From Trinickia violacea (GTDB taxonomy: Bacteria; Pseudomonadota; Gammaproteobacteria; Burkholderiales; Burkholderiaceae), in the NCBI RefSeq assembly GCF_005280735.1, contig NZ_CP040078.1, positions 1,116,001-1,180,000 of the forward strand: a DNA stretch of 64,000 nucleotides. Reading direction: 5' to 3'. The position numbers were made by a program, and so were the translations under genes. The notes beneath the pieces were generated by a model. It was not told where the DNA came from and did no database searches. It saw nothing but the letters and a program-made list of their open reading frames with translations. Positions 18,400 through 28,331 of the stretch are shown in pieces. Within the stretch, counting starts at the first letter, position 1. The number at the start of each line of letters is the position of its first letter.

Positions 18400-19317
18400 A
18401 TGAAGGCGATCATCGTGACGGACCAGGCTGCCGGGACGGCTGGGATGAAGTTGGTCGAGTGGCCCGGGCCGGAGGCGGGGATAAACGACGTTGTCGTTCA
18501 GGTCCATGCGTCGGGGTTCACCTGGGATGAGCTGACGTGGCCCTCGACGTGGACCGATCGTCAAGGCCGTGACCGGACGCCGTCGATTCCCGGGCAAGAG
18601 TTGGCCGGAGTGGTCACCGCTCTCGGCTATGGCACGAGGGGGCTGTCGGTGGGGCAGCGAGTGTTCGGCCTCACGGACTCATATCGCAGCGGCACCTTGG
18701 CCGAGTATGTGTCGATCGAGGCACGCAACCTCGCGCCGCTGCCGGGCGACGTCGACTTCACGGTGGGCGCGAGCGTCGCAATGCCGGGACTGACCGCTTG
18801 GCAGGGATTATTCGACCACGGCCGCCTTCAGGCAGGGCAAAGCGTCCTCGTGCACGGCGCGGCCGGTGCAGTCGGCTCGATGGTAACTCAGCTTGCACGT
18901 GAGGCCGGGGCTCATGTCATCGGTACCGGACGCACCGCGCACCGTCAGACGGCGCTTGAGTTCGGCGCGCAAGAGTTCATCGACCTTGAGAACGACGACC
19001 TAAAAGATGTCGGTGGAGTCGATCTGGTCTTCGATGTGTTCGGCGGCGACATCGGGAAGCGGTCCGCAGGGTTCATTCGAGCTGGAGGAAGGCTGGTGAC
19101 CATCGCCGGACCGGCCGAGGCGCGACCCGTTGACGGCCTGGCGATCGACTTCGTTGTCCTATCCGATCGCGCTCAACTGATCGAAGTCGTCCGGCGAGTG
19201 CGTGACGGACGGTTGCGGACGAATATCGGCAAAGTCGCTACCCTCGAGGACGCCGTTGCCGCCCTCAACCCGACCGGAAAGACTAACGGAAAAACGATCA
19301 TCCGAATTCGTCCGTGA
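18400..19317 (+). CDS. NADP-dependent oxidoreductase, zinc-free MDR/quinone oxidoreductase type (copy 1)
   Basis: 305 residues from MKAIIVTDQAAGTAGMKL; this ATG has GAGGAG nine bases upstream, better than the upstream in-frame starts. GroES-like N-terminal domain (PSIPGQELAGVVTALGYGT), then the nucleotide-binding fold with VHGAAGAVGSMVTQLA and TGRTAHR, whose Arg suits NADPH. No zinc-ligand cysteines. Probably reduces quinones or alpha,beta-unsaturated carbonyls in the cytosol. Followed after 49 bp by a closely similar paralogue. Confidence 0.88.
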   Translation: MKAIIVTDQAAGTAGMKLVEWPGPEAGINDVVVQVHASGFTWDELTWPSTWTDRQGRDRTPSIPGQELAGVVTALGYGTRGLSVGQRVFGLTDSYRSGTLAEYVSIEARNLAPLPGDVDFTVGASVAMPGLTAWQGLFDHGRLQAGQSVLVHGAAGAVGSMVTQLAREAGAHVIGTGRTAHRQTALEFGAQEFIDLENDDLKDVGGVDLVFDVFGGDIGKRSAGFIRAGGRLVTIAGPAEARPVDGLAIDFVVLSDRAQLIEVVRRVRDGRLRTNIGKVATLEDAVAALNPTGKTNGKTIIRIRP

Positions 19318-19366
19318 GCGACACGCGGCCGTCCTTGCGACGGTTCCACTAAAGAGGCACGTAACC

Positions 19367-20299
19367 ATGGAAAGAATCCACATGAAGGCGATTGTAGTAG
19401 CAGATCAGGCTGCAGGATTGGCCGGATTGAAGCTGGTCGAGCGGCCGGAGCCGTCGGCAGCGATAAACGATGTCATCGTTCAGATTCATGCGTCGGGATT
19501 CGTCCCGACTGAGATGGCGTGGCCCTCGACCTGGACCGATCGCGGCGACCGTGACCGAAAACCTTCGATCCCTGGCCATGAGCTGGCGGGAGTGGTCACC
19601 GCTCTCGGCTACGGAACGACGGGGCTGTCTGTGGGCCAGCGGGTGTTCGGCCTCGCCGACTGGTACCGTGACGGCACCCTGGCCGAGTATGTGGCGATCG
19701 AGGCACGCAACCTTGCACCGCTGCCGGGCGATGTCGACTTCACGGTGGGCGCAAGCCTGCCGATCTCAGGACTGACCGCATGGCAAGGGCTGTTCCAACA
19801 CGGGCGTCTTCAGGCAGGCCAGCGCGTCCTCGCTCACGGTGCGGCCGGCGCAGTCGGGACGATGGTGACGCAACTCGCACGAGAGGCCGGCGCGTATGTC
19901 ATTGGCACCGGGCGCGCCGCCGACCGTCAGAAGGCGCTCGACTTCGGCTCGCAAGAGTTTGTCGACCTCGATAGCGACACGCTGGAGGACATCGGCAGAG
20001 TCGATCTGGTGTTCGATGTCATCGGTGGTGACATCGGTAAACGATCTGCGGGCCTGCTTCGAGCCGGCGGGGCACTCGTGTCCGTTGTCGGGCCGCCCAA
20101 CGCACGTCCCGACAACGGTCGCGTAGTCGACTTTGTTGTCGAGTCCGATCGTGCCGAACTGAATGAGATCGTCCAGCGGGTGCGCGACGGGCGACTGCGG
20201 ACGAACATCGGTCACGTCTCGACCCTCGACGATGCCGTCGCGGCCTTGAACCCGACCAAGCGACGCGAAGGGAAGACGATCATTCGCATTCGTCCGTGA
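19367..20299 (+). CDS. NADP-dependent oxidoreductase, MDR family (copy 2)
   Basis: 310 residues; start MERIHMKAIVV chosen because AAAGAGG lies nine bases before it. Same architecture as copy 1: PSIPGHELAGVVTALGYGTT, AHGAAGAVGTMVTQLA, TGRAADRQ and a C-terminus ending GKTIIRIRP. The two genes are similar along their whole length with changes spread throughout, so the tandem duplication is not recent, and both remain intact in a region where many duplicates are broken. Probably co-transcribed with copy 1. Confidence 0.88.
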   Translation: MERIHMKAIVVADQAAGLAGLKLVERPEPSAAINDVIVQIHASGFVPTEMAWPSTWTDRGDRDRKPSIPGHELAGVVTALGYGTTGLSVGQRVFGLADWYRDGTLAEYVAIEARNLAPLPGDVDFTVGASLPISGLTAWQGLFQHGRLQAGQRVLAHGAAGAVGTMVTQLAREAGAYVIGTGRAADRQKALDFGSQEFVDLDSDTLEDIGRVDLVFDVIGGDIGKRSAGLLRAGGALVSVVGPPNARPDNGRVVDFVVESDRAELNEIVQRVRDGRLRTNIGHVSTLDDAVAALNPTKRREGKTIIRIRP

Positions 20300-20989
20300 G
20301 GACTCGCGGCGCGTGGTCGCCGATACAGGTGCGATTTGCTTGATCGCCCGAGCAGCTTTGCTGCGACCAGTCGGGTCGCGCGCGGAACCGGAAGCGATGC
20401 CGGTACTAGAATGCCAACAGCAATGCGCTCGGCGCTCAAGCAAGGCGATTGAGACTCATGATGCGGTATGGAAAGTCGTATGAAGCGATCGATCGACTGA
20501 CGCCAGATTAGCGCCGTGTCACTCCGGAGACTAGGGCCGAGCGCCTGGTCTCCGGGGAATACAACGATCATACGGAAGCTGGCGTCTACGTGGATATTGT
20601 CTTGGTCGAGCCTCTTGATTCGTCGTTCGACAGGCCTGAGCAGGGCTGTGGATGGCCAAGGTTCACTAAGCCTATCGTTTCCGCGAACATCGACGTGTTC
20701 GGCTCCTCTAGTCTAGAAAGCGCTCTTTCCTCTAGACACCGGCATACCCAACATCCACCAGCCAGCATGAGGTACAAGGCTTATTTCGCAATTCGTTCGG
20801 CGACCCTGCGAATAAATGGAGCCGCTGTCATGACAACCGGAAGCATGGTCACCCACGAAATGCCCCATGACGTTAACCAATGCGATACAAACATGTCACC
20901 TTTGTGAGTCACTGTGCCACCTGCGTGGATTGCCACCGCCATGCGCGAGGATTCGGCCGGTCACTCATCATTGGCACTGGCATCGCTGG
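20300..20989. other. Spacer without a supportable gene
   Basis: About 690 bp. Contains an inverted repeat CCGGAGAC/GTCTCCGG near 20525-20560 but no ORF with recognisable content. Confidence 0.4.
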
Positions 20990-21142
20990 AAGCTTTCGTG
21001 TGCAATTCGATGCAGGTCCGGTTGCAGTGCGCATCATCACCGCGACGTCAACGCGGCAGTGAACATTCTCTCGGCGGGACGTCGGCGTAATCCGATAGCA
21101 CTCCCCGTCCTTTCCGCATTGAGCCCAGCAGCCCCAGGCTGA
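20990..21142 (+). pseudogene. TnpB C-terminal fragment
   Basis: HHHRDVNAAVNILSAGRRR is the final catalytic-Asp block of IS605 OrfB/TnpB. Nothing upstream corresponds to the rest of the protein. A third TnpB relic in the accessory region. Confidence 0.6.
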
Positions 21143-21242
21143 AGGTTGGGTGGACATCCAAACTCTCCGGCGAAGCAGCGTTCGGGGGCTTCCTTTTGAG
21201 TCGCGCATCAATTGAAGAACTGGGACGCGAGATCAGCCAGGA

Positions 21243-21509
21243 TTATCCCTGCATGAGCCCATTGTCTATGACTCGTTGGCCAGCGCTGAACCCGGCCATG
21301 AGTGCCGCCCCTTCCGTTCCGAACAACTTCTGATTGTCTTTCTTCGGACGGATAGGAGATACCAGCGGACTCGACAACTCCTTCGGCCCGATAGACACGA
21401 TGGTGACAAATCCGCTCGGGAGCGACGGCACGGCGCTCCCTGACGGTTCCCACACGGCTTCAAGGGCTACGGTTACTTCAAAACCTCTGTATCGGTGTGT
21501 GCGTTGCAT
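21243..21509 (-). CDS. Small hypothetical protein (DUF6566-like)
   Basis: 88 residues. The beginning HRYRGFEVTVALEAVWEPS and the end EGAALMAGFSAGQRVIDNGL resemble small Burkholderia proteins of the DUF6566 type (a short beta-rich domain followed by a helix). No clear ribosome site precedes the ATG, so it may be a remnant. Function unknown. Confidence 0.4.
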   Translation of the reverse strand: MQRTHRYRGFEVTVALEAVWEPSGSAVPSLPSGFVTIVSIGPKELSSPLVSPIRPKKDNQKLFGTEGAALMAGFSAGQRVIDNGLMQG

Positions 21510-21810
21510 ATGTCGCGGCTGACAGTTCTTCGGTGAGCAAAATGTCAGCGATACTCGGCACTCGAGCCTGAAGATAGATTTAGAAAAATTCGATGGTGAA
21601 TGCCTTCTGCTGCCTCAGTGATCGCCAGGCAAACCGGGCGTTAGAGGCGTCGGCGGACATGATCAGCGACGCCTAGACGAAACCAACATTCGGACGACTC
21701 TGACAATGCGTCGACCGACGCCCGCTCACGGTCCAAAACACGGCGAGCTGTAGTGCTGTCGGACAGTAGCTATCCGAACGGAGTTCGCCAATAATCTGCA
21801 ATGGCATGCT

Positions 21811-22279
21811 TCAATCCCGCTTCTGCACACCGTATTTCGCCATATACGTTTCCCGAAGACTGTCTTCCGATGCCACGTCTCCGAAGCGGTAGGCAGGTGA
21901 CAGCAGCGGCCGCGCCTCACGTACGTCAATGCGGACGACGTGATTCACGGGATAGTCCGAGCCGTTCGTCCGCCAAACCCACTCGGCGACGAATTCCCAA
22001 TCAAGATCGCCAGCCGGCAGCACACTTGCGGTACCGTTGAAGCGATACCCACGCCGGGCGAAGACATCGACCACGTTGATCGAGATTGCCGGATTTCGCC
22101 GAACATTCTCGACGGTCTGGGGCGAGGCGATATCAGCGAAAAACAGTGCGTCATTGAGCGCGATTAGCGATCGCCTTCGGCGAAAGATTCGGCGATCCAT
22201 CCTCGTTTACTGTCGCTACGAATGAAAGGATCGCGCGCCGGATTACGTCGAGCATATCGGTGGTAAGAATCGGCATCAT
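21811..22279 (-). pseudogene. Pyridoxamine 5'-phosphate oxidase-like flavoprotein, frameshifted
   Basis: A good start (GGGAG then ATGATG at 22279) encodes MPILTTDMLDVIRRAIL and FVATVNEDGSPNLSPKA, the PPOX-fold N-terminus. One extra base near 22171 shifts the frame. The remainder continues in the next frame: SLIALNDALFFADIASP, NPAISINVVDVFARRGYRF, and the end ETYMAKYGVQ. Removing one base restores a ~155-residue protein. Could be a recent inactivation or a sequencing error. A second, more decayed homologue is at 41120. Confidence 0.75.
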
Positions 22280-22750
22280 AGGCTCCCAAAGTGCAAGTGG
22301 CGGAGTGCCACCGGGCCTATACTATGAATCCGATGGCATATCGTATAGAGCCAAGATTCGGCGCGCTCTCTATGCCATGAATCGCGCACGAACGGGTGCG
22401 TTGTTCTACGCAAACTCGCATTGCTTGCTCGCTACACACATGCGGAGCCACGACATGTAGGGCCCAAGCGTTGACCGACCGGAGCATCGGCAAAAAGACA
22501 GAATCGGCCTCGCTTCGCGGGTTTCTATGAAAGCACCGCCTAGAGACTCCGAACGCACATTTTCTCGAGCTCTTCTGGCCGAGATGGCGATAACGATACA
22601 ATGATTTCGCCAGCGCAATGACCCAAAAAATACGCACTCTTTGGCCCTTTGCTGCTGCGTGGTCATGCAAGACTGTCACTACGCTTTAGCCGCGCTGTGA
22701 GCACTCCCTTCTCGGTGAGCGCTCAAAGCAACACGAATCGACCTAAAAGG
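22280..22750. other. Spacer without a supportable gene
   Basis: About 470 bp; short ORFs on the minus strand have no recognisable domain. Confidence 0.4.
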
Positions 22751-23287
22751 TCATAATGCGCCTGCGTACTCGCCGCGCGCCGGGTAATCATGCTGTATCG
22801 AGAAATCAAGAGCCTGCAGTAGTTCCTTGAAATTGGGACGCACGAAAGGCATCGACTGGACGGAAAGATAGTAGATAGTCCGGTCTGGACGCAGCAAAAA
22901 TAAGCCAGGTTCGGAGAACATTTGAGGCTCATCGACCCCAATGGATGATTTGCCGCGCGAAGTGGAGATATAAAGTCCCCATTTTCGTGCCTCCGTTACC
23001 GAAAGTCCGTAGCCGATGCGCAAGCTGTTAGCTCCAACCTTTTTCTGCATCTCTCTCGCGCGAGGTTCGCTATCGGAACTGATGGCAATTGTCGTGATCC
23101 CTCGCTCAGCGAATTCCGGCGTCAGTCGTTCCAACTCCCTTAAATACATCGCACAAGTGGGGCAATGAAGCCCGCGATAAAAGCAGATCAGCGTCATTCG
23201 CACTGGCACTTCTGAGGCGAGATCGAACGAACCGTGGTTCAACGTATCAACGACAAGTGCAGGTGCCATTTGACGAGGGAAAAGCAT
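22751..23287 (-). CDS. Peroxiredoxin-like (AhpC/TSA family) protein
   Basis: 178 residues. Thioredoxin fold with the active-site stretch FYRGLHCPTCAMYLRELE, a CPTC variant of the peroxidatic site, followed by TTIAISSDSEPRAREMQKK and EPGLFLLRPDRTIYYLSVQS. Expected to reduce hydroperoxides in the cytosol. ATG is preceded by AAAGGAGTG. It is intact and lies 253 bp downstream of the P460 gene on the same strand. Confidence 0.88.
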   Translation of the reverse strand: MLFPRQMAPALVVDTLNHGSFDLASEVPVRMTLICFYRGLHCPTCAMYLRELERLTPEFAERGITTIAISSDSEPRAREMQKKVGANSLRIGYGLSVTEARKWGLYISTSRGKSSIGVDEPQMFSEPGLFLLRPDRTIYYLSVQSMPFVRPNFKELLQALDFSIQHDYPARGEYAGAL

Positions 23288-23540
23288 GGCGTCACTCCTT
23301 TCGTAACCGATGATTCTTCGCGTCAGCTGACACGAGTGCTCGACTCTCGCATATTTTTCAGCACAAGAAATCCGAAAGACATGATCGAGAGTCCGGTATT
23401 AAGAGCGAGGTTACAGTCCTTGACGCGTCCGGCGCCGCGGAATGTGCAATGCGACGCAGAGGTACGGCGCTGGTTGGCCGACGCGATCTCATCGGATGCC
23501 TCGCGTGGCCTCCCAGCAGATATAGCCGGGGCGCACGACC

Positions 23541-24179
23541 CTACTGAGATTCCGGCTTGTAATTGGGGTTCAGGTGCCCATCATCGTCGAGCAATCGATA
23601 GAACTGCGTCCACACGTCGTCCTTCTTCGCACTAGCGATATGGCAGAATGCGCACTCCTGTTTCGCCTTGACTTTTGCCATCTTCGCCTTCGGCTCGAAG
23701 TGATTGAAGTTGAAGTATCCCCAACCGTCGGTTGCGGCAAAGCGCTTCGAATCCTTCACCGTGACATCGGCTCCGTTGAACTTTCCAGGGAAAAAGCCTC
23801 GCCCGGAAGGCTCATTCCTTGACCCATCAGGGAACTGTTGCGGCTGGGTCAGCTGAAGCTCTTTGACAAAGATAGTACCTTCAGGGAACTCGCCAGTCTT
23901 TTTATAGATTGCGTACGAACCCGGTTCGATGTACACGTTGTGAAACTCCGGAAAATTCGCCTTTCCTCCGTTAAGGGCGTTCGGTGTCAACGGACTTCCG
24001 ACATAGATCCACTGATGAAAGTTCTTTGGAAGTAGTAGCTGGCCATCTACGGTGTATTGCGGTAGTTGTCGTTTTACTGCGGGGAGGTCTTGACCATCCG
24101 AGTCAGCCCAAGCGCCGGTGCTAAACGACGATGTGCACGCGATCAAGACAGCACCAATGACTGAGAGTCGCTTCAACAT
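23541..24179 (-). CDS. Cytochrome P460 family protein
   Basis: 212 residues from MLKRLSVIGAVLIACTSS; this ATG has AGGAG seven bases upstream, so the longer frame to 24278 is rejected. A cleavable signal peptide ends near GAWA. The mature part has YTVDGQLLLPKNFHQWIYVG, PEFHNVYIEPGSYAIYKK, VTVKDSKRFAATDGWGYFNF and the covalent haem site ECAFCH. Known P460 proteins oxidise hydroxylamine (to N2O or NO) in the periplasm, with a Lys cross-linked to the haem. Whether this protein does so is untested; some family members have other roles. It shares its upstream region, containing a dyad, with divergent resB, whose product is needed to attach its haem. Confidence 0.85.
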   Translation of the reverse strand: MLKRLSVIGAVLIACTSSFSTGAWADSDGQDLPAVKRQLPQYTVDGQLLLPKNFHQWIYVGSPLTPNALNGGKANFPEFHNVYIEPGSYAIYKKTGEFPEGTIFVKELQLTQPQQFPDGSRNEPSGRGFFPGKFNGADVTVKDSKRFAATDGWGYFNFNHFEPKAKMAKVKAKQECAFCHIASAKKDDVWTQFYRLLDDDGHLNPNYKPESQ

Positions 24180-24362
24180 GCGGATTCTCCTATATGTGAA
24201 CGAGATAACCGGGATCAAGTACGCTTTGCGACGTCCCAGTCCGTAGCCGGTGTCGGCTACTGAATTAGATACTTTCAATCTCCATCAATCAACGATCCAC
24301 AGGTATATGAATCATGCCCTTATGGTTGCGGCCCGTTGATGGCGAACGGCGAAACCCGCCAT

Positions 24363-24374
24363 ATACGCATGTAT
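24363..24374. promoter_or_regulatory. ATAC-N4-GTAT dyad (site 5) between P460 and resB
   Basis: ATAC-GCAT-GTAT in context ATATACGCATGTATAG. It lies 183 bp from the P460 start on the minus strand and 140 bp from the resB start on the plus strand, so one site could control both divergent genes. Confidence 0.55.
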
Positions 24375-24514
24375 AGTCAGCTACTCTTTGTTCTCGCCAT
24401 AAACTCGTGTAGAAATCAGGATTCGGGATTGGATGTATTAGTGAAGAGGACAGCGACAGTCCGACATGACATGGATACCAATCCTCCACACCATCGAAAC
24501 CACCACTACATGGA

Positions 24515-26698
24515 GTGCCCTTGAGCGAACGTCCGACAGCGGAAGGCCAGATTTGCTTGAGAGTTCGTCGAAATCCATACGAACTCAAGCACGCCATAGA
24601 CCTCCTCAGGTCAATGCGCTTTGCCATCGCTTTGCTAGTGATACTGGCGATTGCAAGCATCATCGGTACTGTCCTCACGCAGGAGGATCCGTACGCAAAT
24701 TACGTGAATCAGTTCGGTCCATTCTGGGCCGACATCTTCCGTAGCGTCGGTCTGTATGACGTGTACAGTTCGTGGTGGTTCATGTTGATCCTGGTCTTTC
24801 TTGTGATATCGGTCTCGCTCTGCGTGATTCACAACGCCCCGAAGATGATCATGGACGCGCGCAGCTGGAAGGACCGCGTGCGCGAAGGGAGCCTACGCGC
24901 ATTCCGCTATAAGAGTGAGTTCCACGCGGCCACCATAGGTGGCGTCAAGACGGCAGAAATCCTGATGCGCCTCGGACGCCAGTTGGGCTACAAGCTAGTC
25001 ACGCGTGATACCGGTGCAGGCGAGATCCTGATCGCAGGCAAGCGCGGTGCCCTCACAAAGCTGGGCTACATTTCGGCTCATTTGGCGATCGTGGTCATCT
25101 GTGTGGGCGGTCTGCTGGACAGCAATCTGCCCATCGAACTGCAGATGTGGACCTCTGGCAAGACAGCGACTGAGTTGGATTCCGACGTCGACGCAATTTC
25201 TCCAGACCATCGACTATCGCCTTCAAATCCAACGTTCCGAGCGTTCGCTCTTGTACCCGAAGGACAGCAGACTAGCTCGGCGGTACTTAGTCGACCGAAC
25301 GGTTCACTGGTCCAGGATTTACCGTTTTCAATTCAGTTAAAGAGGTTCGTCGTTGATTATTATTCGACGGGTATGCCCAAGCTGTTCGCAAGTGACATTG
25401 TTGTCACGGATCGTAAGACAGGTCGGCGCGTTCAGGCGCGCGTCCAGGTGAACAAGCCGTTCACCTACGACGGCATTTCAATCTATCAGTCGAGCTTCCA
25501 GGACGGTGGTTCGAGACTCGCGATGACGGTATGGCCGATGGCGGGTAGGACGGAAGCCACGGAGCCGCTTCAGGGTGTGATCGGAGGTATAACGCATATT
25601 GGTCCTCAGACCGCTGGCGAGAAGGCAGAGACGGTGGAGTTCACCGATTTCCGTTCGATCAACGTCGAAGATACGCGTAACGCCGACAGCGCTCATGGTG
25701 TGCGAAGCGTTCCCAAAGAACATGCGCTCGAAGATGAGGTTGTCGCACGACTTGGGTCAGGTGCGAAACGCAATCAGCCTACGAGTTTGCGAAATCTCGG
25801 ACCCTCGGTGCAATATAAGGTCCGCGATGTCAACGGCCAGGCATATGAATACCGGACTTTTATGCTTCCCGTTAATATCTCGGGACAGCAGATGTTTCTG
25901 ACCGGCGTGAGGTTGGATCTCAACGATCCATTCCGGTTTCTCAGGATTCCCGCCGACGAACATAATTCGGTACGGGACTGGATGAACCTGCGAGCCGCCT
26001 TGCAATCTCCCGACATGCGTAACCGGGCGGTGGCCCGATTTATACGGCGTTCGTATTTAAATGCTGATACTGATACTCAGAGACGCGCTGAATCCGACGT
26101 ATCTCGACTACTGGATGAGTTCGCAGGTGTTCAACGGGACAATGCTGCAACGACTGTCATGCAATCAGCGGGCGGCTTCCAGGCGATTGCCGGCTTGCTT
26201 GACCGATCGGCACCCGAAGTGCAACAGGAGAAAACGGCCGCGGCGCTTCTACGCACGCTCAATGGCGTGATGTGGGATCTCTGGCAGATTTCGCGGATTA
26301 AGCATGGCGAGCCCGAGCTGAAACAGACCCCGTCACATATTTCGTTTATCCGATCCTCAATCGATGCGCTCTCGGACAGCTTCTACTATGGGGCGCAGAT
26401 CTTCCTTCAACTCGATTCATTCACGCAGGTACAGGCGTCGGCATTCCAGCTGACGCGGGCGCCGGGTAAGACACTAGTCTATGTCGGGAGCCTTTTTCTT
26501 GTGGTCGGAGTTTTCTCCATGTTCTATGTGCGTGAGCGCCGTCTCTGGTTTTGGATCAAGAGCTCGGACGATGGTGGCGCAGACGTCTTGATGGCGATGT
26601 TCACCGCTCGACACACGCTTGATTTCGAGAATGAGTTCGCACGTACGCACGACGCGGTAAACGCTGCGTTAGACGCGAAAAGGATTCAAACACCTTAA
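24515..26698 (+). CDS. resB: Cytochrome c biogenesis protein ResB
   Basis: 727 residues from a GTG; a TTG six bases further on (five bases after GGAG) is an alternative start. The N-terminus has the ResB hallmark LLRSMRFAIALLVILAIAS followed by GTVLTQEDPYANYVNQFG and WWFMLILVFLVISVSLC, then a long periplasmic domain and a last helix near VGSLFLVVGVFSMFYVRERR. ResB works with CcsB (14763) to deliver haem to apocytochromes c. Divergent from the P460 gene, a likely client. Confidence 0.92.
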   Translation: MPLSERPTAEGQICLRVRRNPYELKHAIDLLRSMRFAIALLVILAIASIIGTVLTQEDPYANYVNQFGPFWADIFRSVGLYDVYSSWWFMLILVFLVISVSLCVIHNAPKMIMDARSWKDRVREGSLRAFRYKSEFHAATIGGVKTAEILMRLGRQLGYKLVTRDTGAGEILIAGKRGALTKLGYISAHLAIVVICVGGLLDSNLPIELQMWTSGKTATELDSDVDAISPDHRLSPSNPTFRAFALVPEGQQTSSAVLSRPNGSLVQDLPFSIQLKRFVVDYYSTGMPKLFASDIVVTDRKTGRRVQARVQVNKPFTYDGISIYQSSFQDGGSRLAMTVWPMAGRTEATEPLQGVIGGITHIGPQTAGEKAETVEFTDFRSINVEDTRNADSAHGVRSVPKEHALEDEVVARLGSGAKRNQPTSLRNLGPSVQYKVRDVNGQAYEYRTFMLPVNISGQQMFLTGVRLDLNDPFRFLRIPADEHNSVRDWMNLRAALQSPDMRNRAVARFIRRSYLNADTDTQRRAESDVSRLLDEFAGVQRDNAATTVMQSAGGFQAIAGLLDRSAPEVQQEKTAAALLRTLNGVMWDLWQISRIKHGEPELKQTPSHISFIRSSIDALSDSFYYGAQIFLQLDSFTQVQASAFQLTRAPGKTLVYVGSLFLVVGVFSMFYVRERRLWFWIKSSDDGGADVLMAMFTARHTLDFENEFARTHDAVNAALDAKRIQTP

Positions 26699-26856
26699 CG
26701 TCGCAACCAGCCGGCCAACATGTCCGGCTGAAAGCAGGACATAGCCGATACCCTACTTGGCACTGAATGACTCCAACGACGTCTCGTCATCTGCCAGCCT
26801 CTTCGCTATTGAGTCGAACCTGAACAATCCTAGAAGCCTTGTGTGGCAAGGGTTTT

Positions 26857-28293
26857 GGGCCTGAACGGTGTTGATGGAATTGCAGGAAGCAGGCATATTA
26901 GCGCGTAAATCCTGCATTTTTTGACGAGGTGCGGATGGGTCAGAAGACGCCTGTGGCAGAGGGAGATTTCTTCCGGCAACCGTTGCGCGAGCAGATCAAC
27001 TTGAAGCATCCGTTGGTCGGTTTGGCCGATCTGATCAACTGGGATCGATTGGGCGTGTCGATGAGCGAGAGCTTCGTCTCACGCAAGGGTCGTCCGGCAA
27101 CGTCACCAAGGCTGATCGCTGGCCTGCTGTATTTACAACATGCATTCGACTTGTCCGACGAAGAAGTCGTCTGGCAATGGGTGGAGAACCCGTACTGGCA
27201 AGTTTTCACTGGCGAGACGTACTTGCAGACCCAGGCGCCGATCGATCCGTCGAGCCTCACGCGCTGGCGTAAGCGTCTGGGCGAAGCTGGCGTTGAAGAG
27301 TTACTGGCCGAGACAATCGACGCCGCCAAGCGTGCGGGTGTGATCAAGGCCTCAAGCGTGAAGCACGTGATCGTCGATACGACGGTCATGCAAAAAGCGA
27401 TCGCCCATCCCACCGATTCGCGCTTGCTCGAGCGGTGCCGCGAGCATCTGGTGAAGGCCGCCACGCGACACGGATTGAAGCTGCGGCAGAACTACAATCG
27501 CGAGACCCCGCGCCTGGCCAGTCAGATTGGCCGCTACGCACACGCCAAGCAATACAAGCGCATGAAGAAGACGCTGCGCACGTTGCGCTCGCGCGTTGGG
27601 CGGGTGATGCGTGATGTTGAGCGTCAACTCGATTCAGTCGCCGACATCGGGCGCGGCGCGCTGCAGGAGTTGATCGGCCGCACCAAGCAGATCCTGTCGC
27701 AAAAAGCAGAAGGACAAGAACAAGCTGTATGCGCTGCATGCGCCAGAAGTCGAGTGTTTGGCGAAAGGCAAAGCCCGCACGCCGTACGAATTTGGTGTGA
27801 AAGTGTCGATCACGACGACCCACAAAGAGGGGCTTGTGGTTGGCGCCCGCTCGATGCCAGGTAACCCATACGACGGTCACACGCTGAGTGAAGCGTTGGA
27901 GCAAGCGGCAATCTTGAGCGACGTGAAGCCGGAAGTCGCCATCGTCGATCGCGGCTACAAGGGCGTCGCTGTAGAGGGTGTGAAGATCTACCACCCGGGA
28001 TTGCGGCGCGGGATCACGCGCGGGCTGCGCGCGATGATCCGACGGCGAAGCGCGATCGAACCAGCCATCGGTCACATGAAGGCGGACGGCAAACTCGATC
28101 GGAACTGGCTCAAAGGCGCGCTCGGTGATGCGATTCACGCCGTGATGTGCGGTGCCGGCCACAACTTGCGCATGATCCTCAGGAAGCTGCGGCTTTTTTG
28201 CGCCCTTGTTCTGATGGCTTTGCTCAACCGATCGGCCCTTGTCGCCTTCACGGCATGAGAGCCAGCGCCGCGCAAAACGAATTATTCAGGCCC
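26857..28293 (+). mobile_element. IS5-family insertion sequence
   Basis: Bounded by terminal inverted repeats GGGCCTGAA (26857-26865) and TTCAGGCCC (28285-28293), about 1437 bp, enclosing one transposase gene. No obvious target duplication is seen, so the outer ends may be shifted by a few bases or eroded. Confidence 0.75.
26929..28258 (+). pseudogene. IS5-family transposase, frameshifted
   Basis: The first frame (GTG 26929, or ATG 26935) has the IS5 N-terminal domain: LKHPLVGLADLINWDRL, SPRLIAGLLYLQHAFDLSDE and the first catalytic Asp in HVIVDTTVMQK. Near 27701-27705 there is a run of five A; removing one joins it to a second frame with VAIVDRGYKGV (second Asp) and RRRSAIEPAIGHMK (catalytic Glu). 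So a single A insertion splits an otherwise complete DDE transposase. Loss by mutation, homopolymer sequencing error or programmed frameshifting are all possible. Confidence 0.85.
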
Positions 28294-28331
28294 GACTATT
28301 GATTCGGGTTCGGCCAATCCATAGCGAAAAG

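Noticed and set aside
23541..24278. Longer start for the P460 protein
   Set aside because: The extension would bury the signal peptide; the ATG at 24179 has AGGAG at correct spacing.
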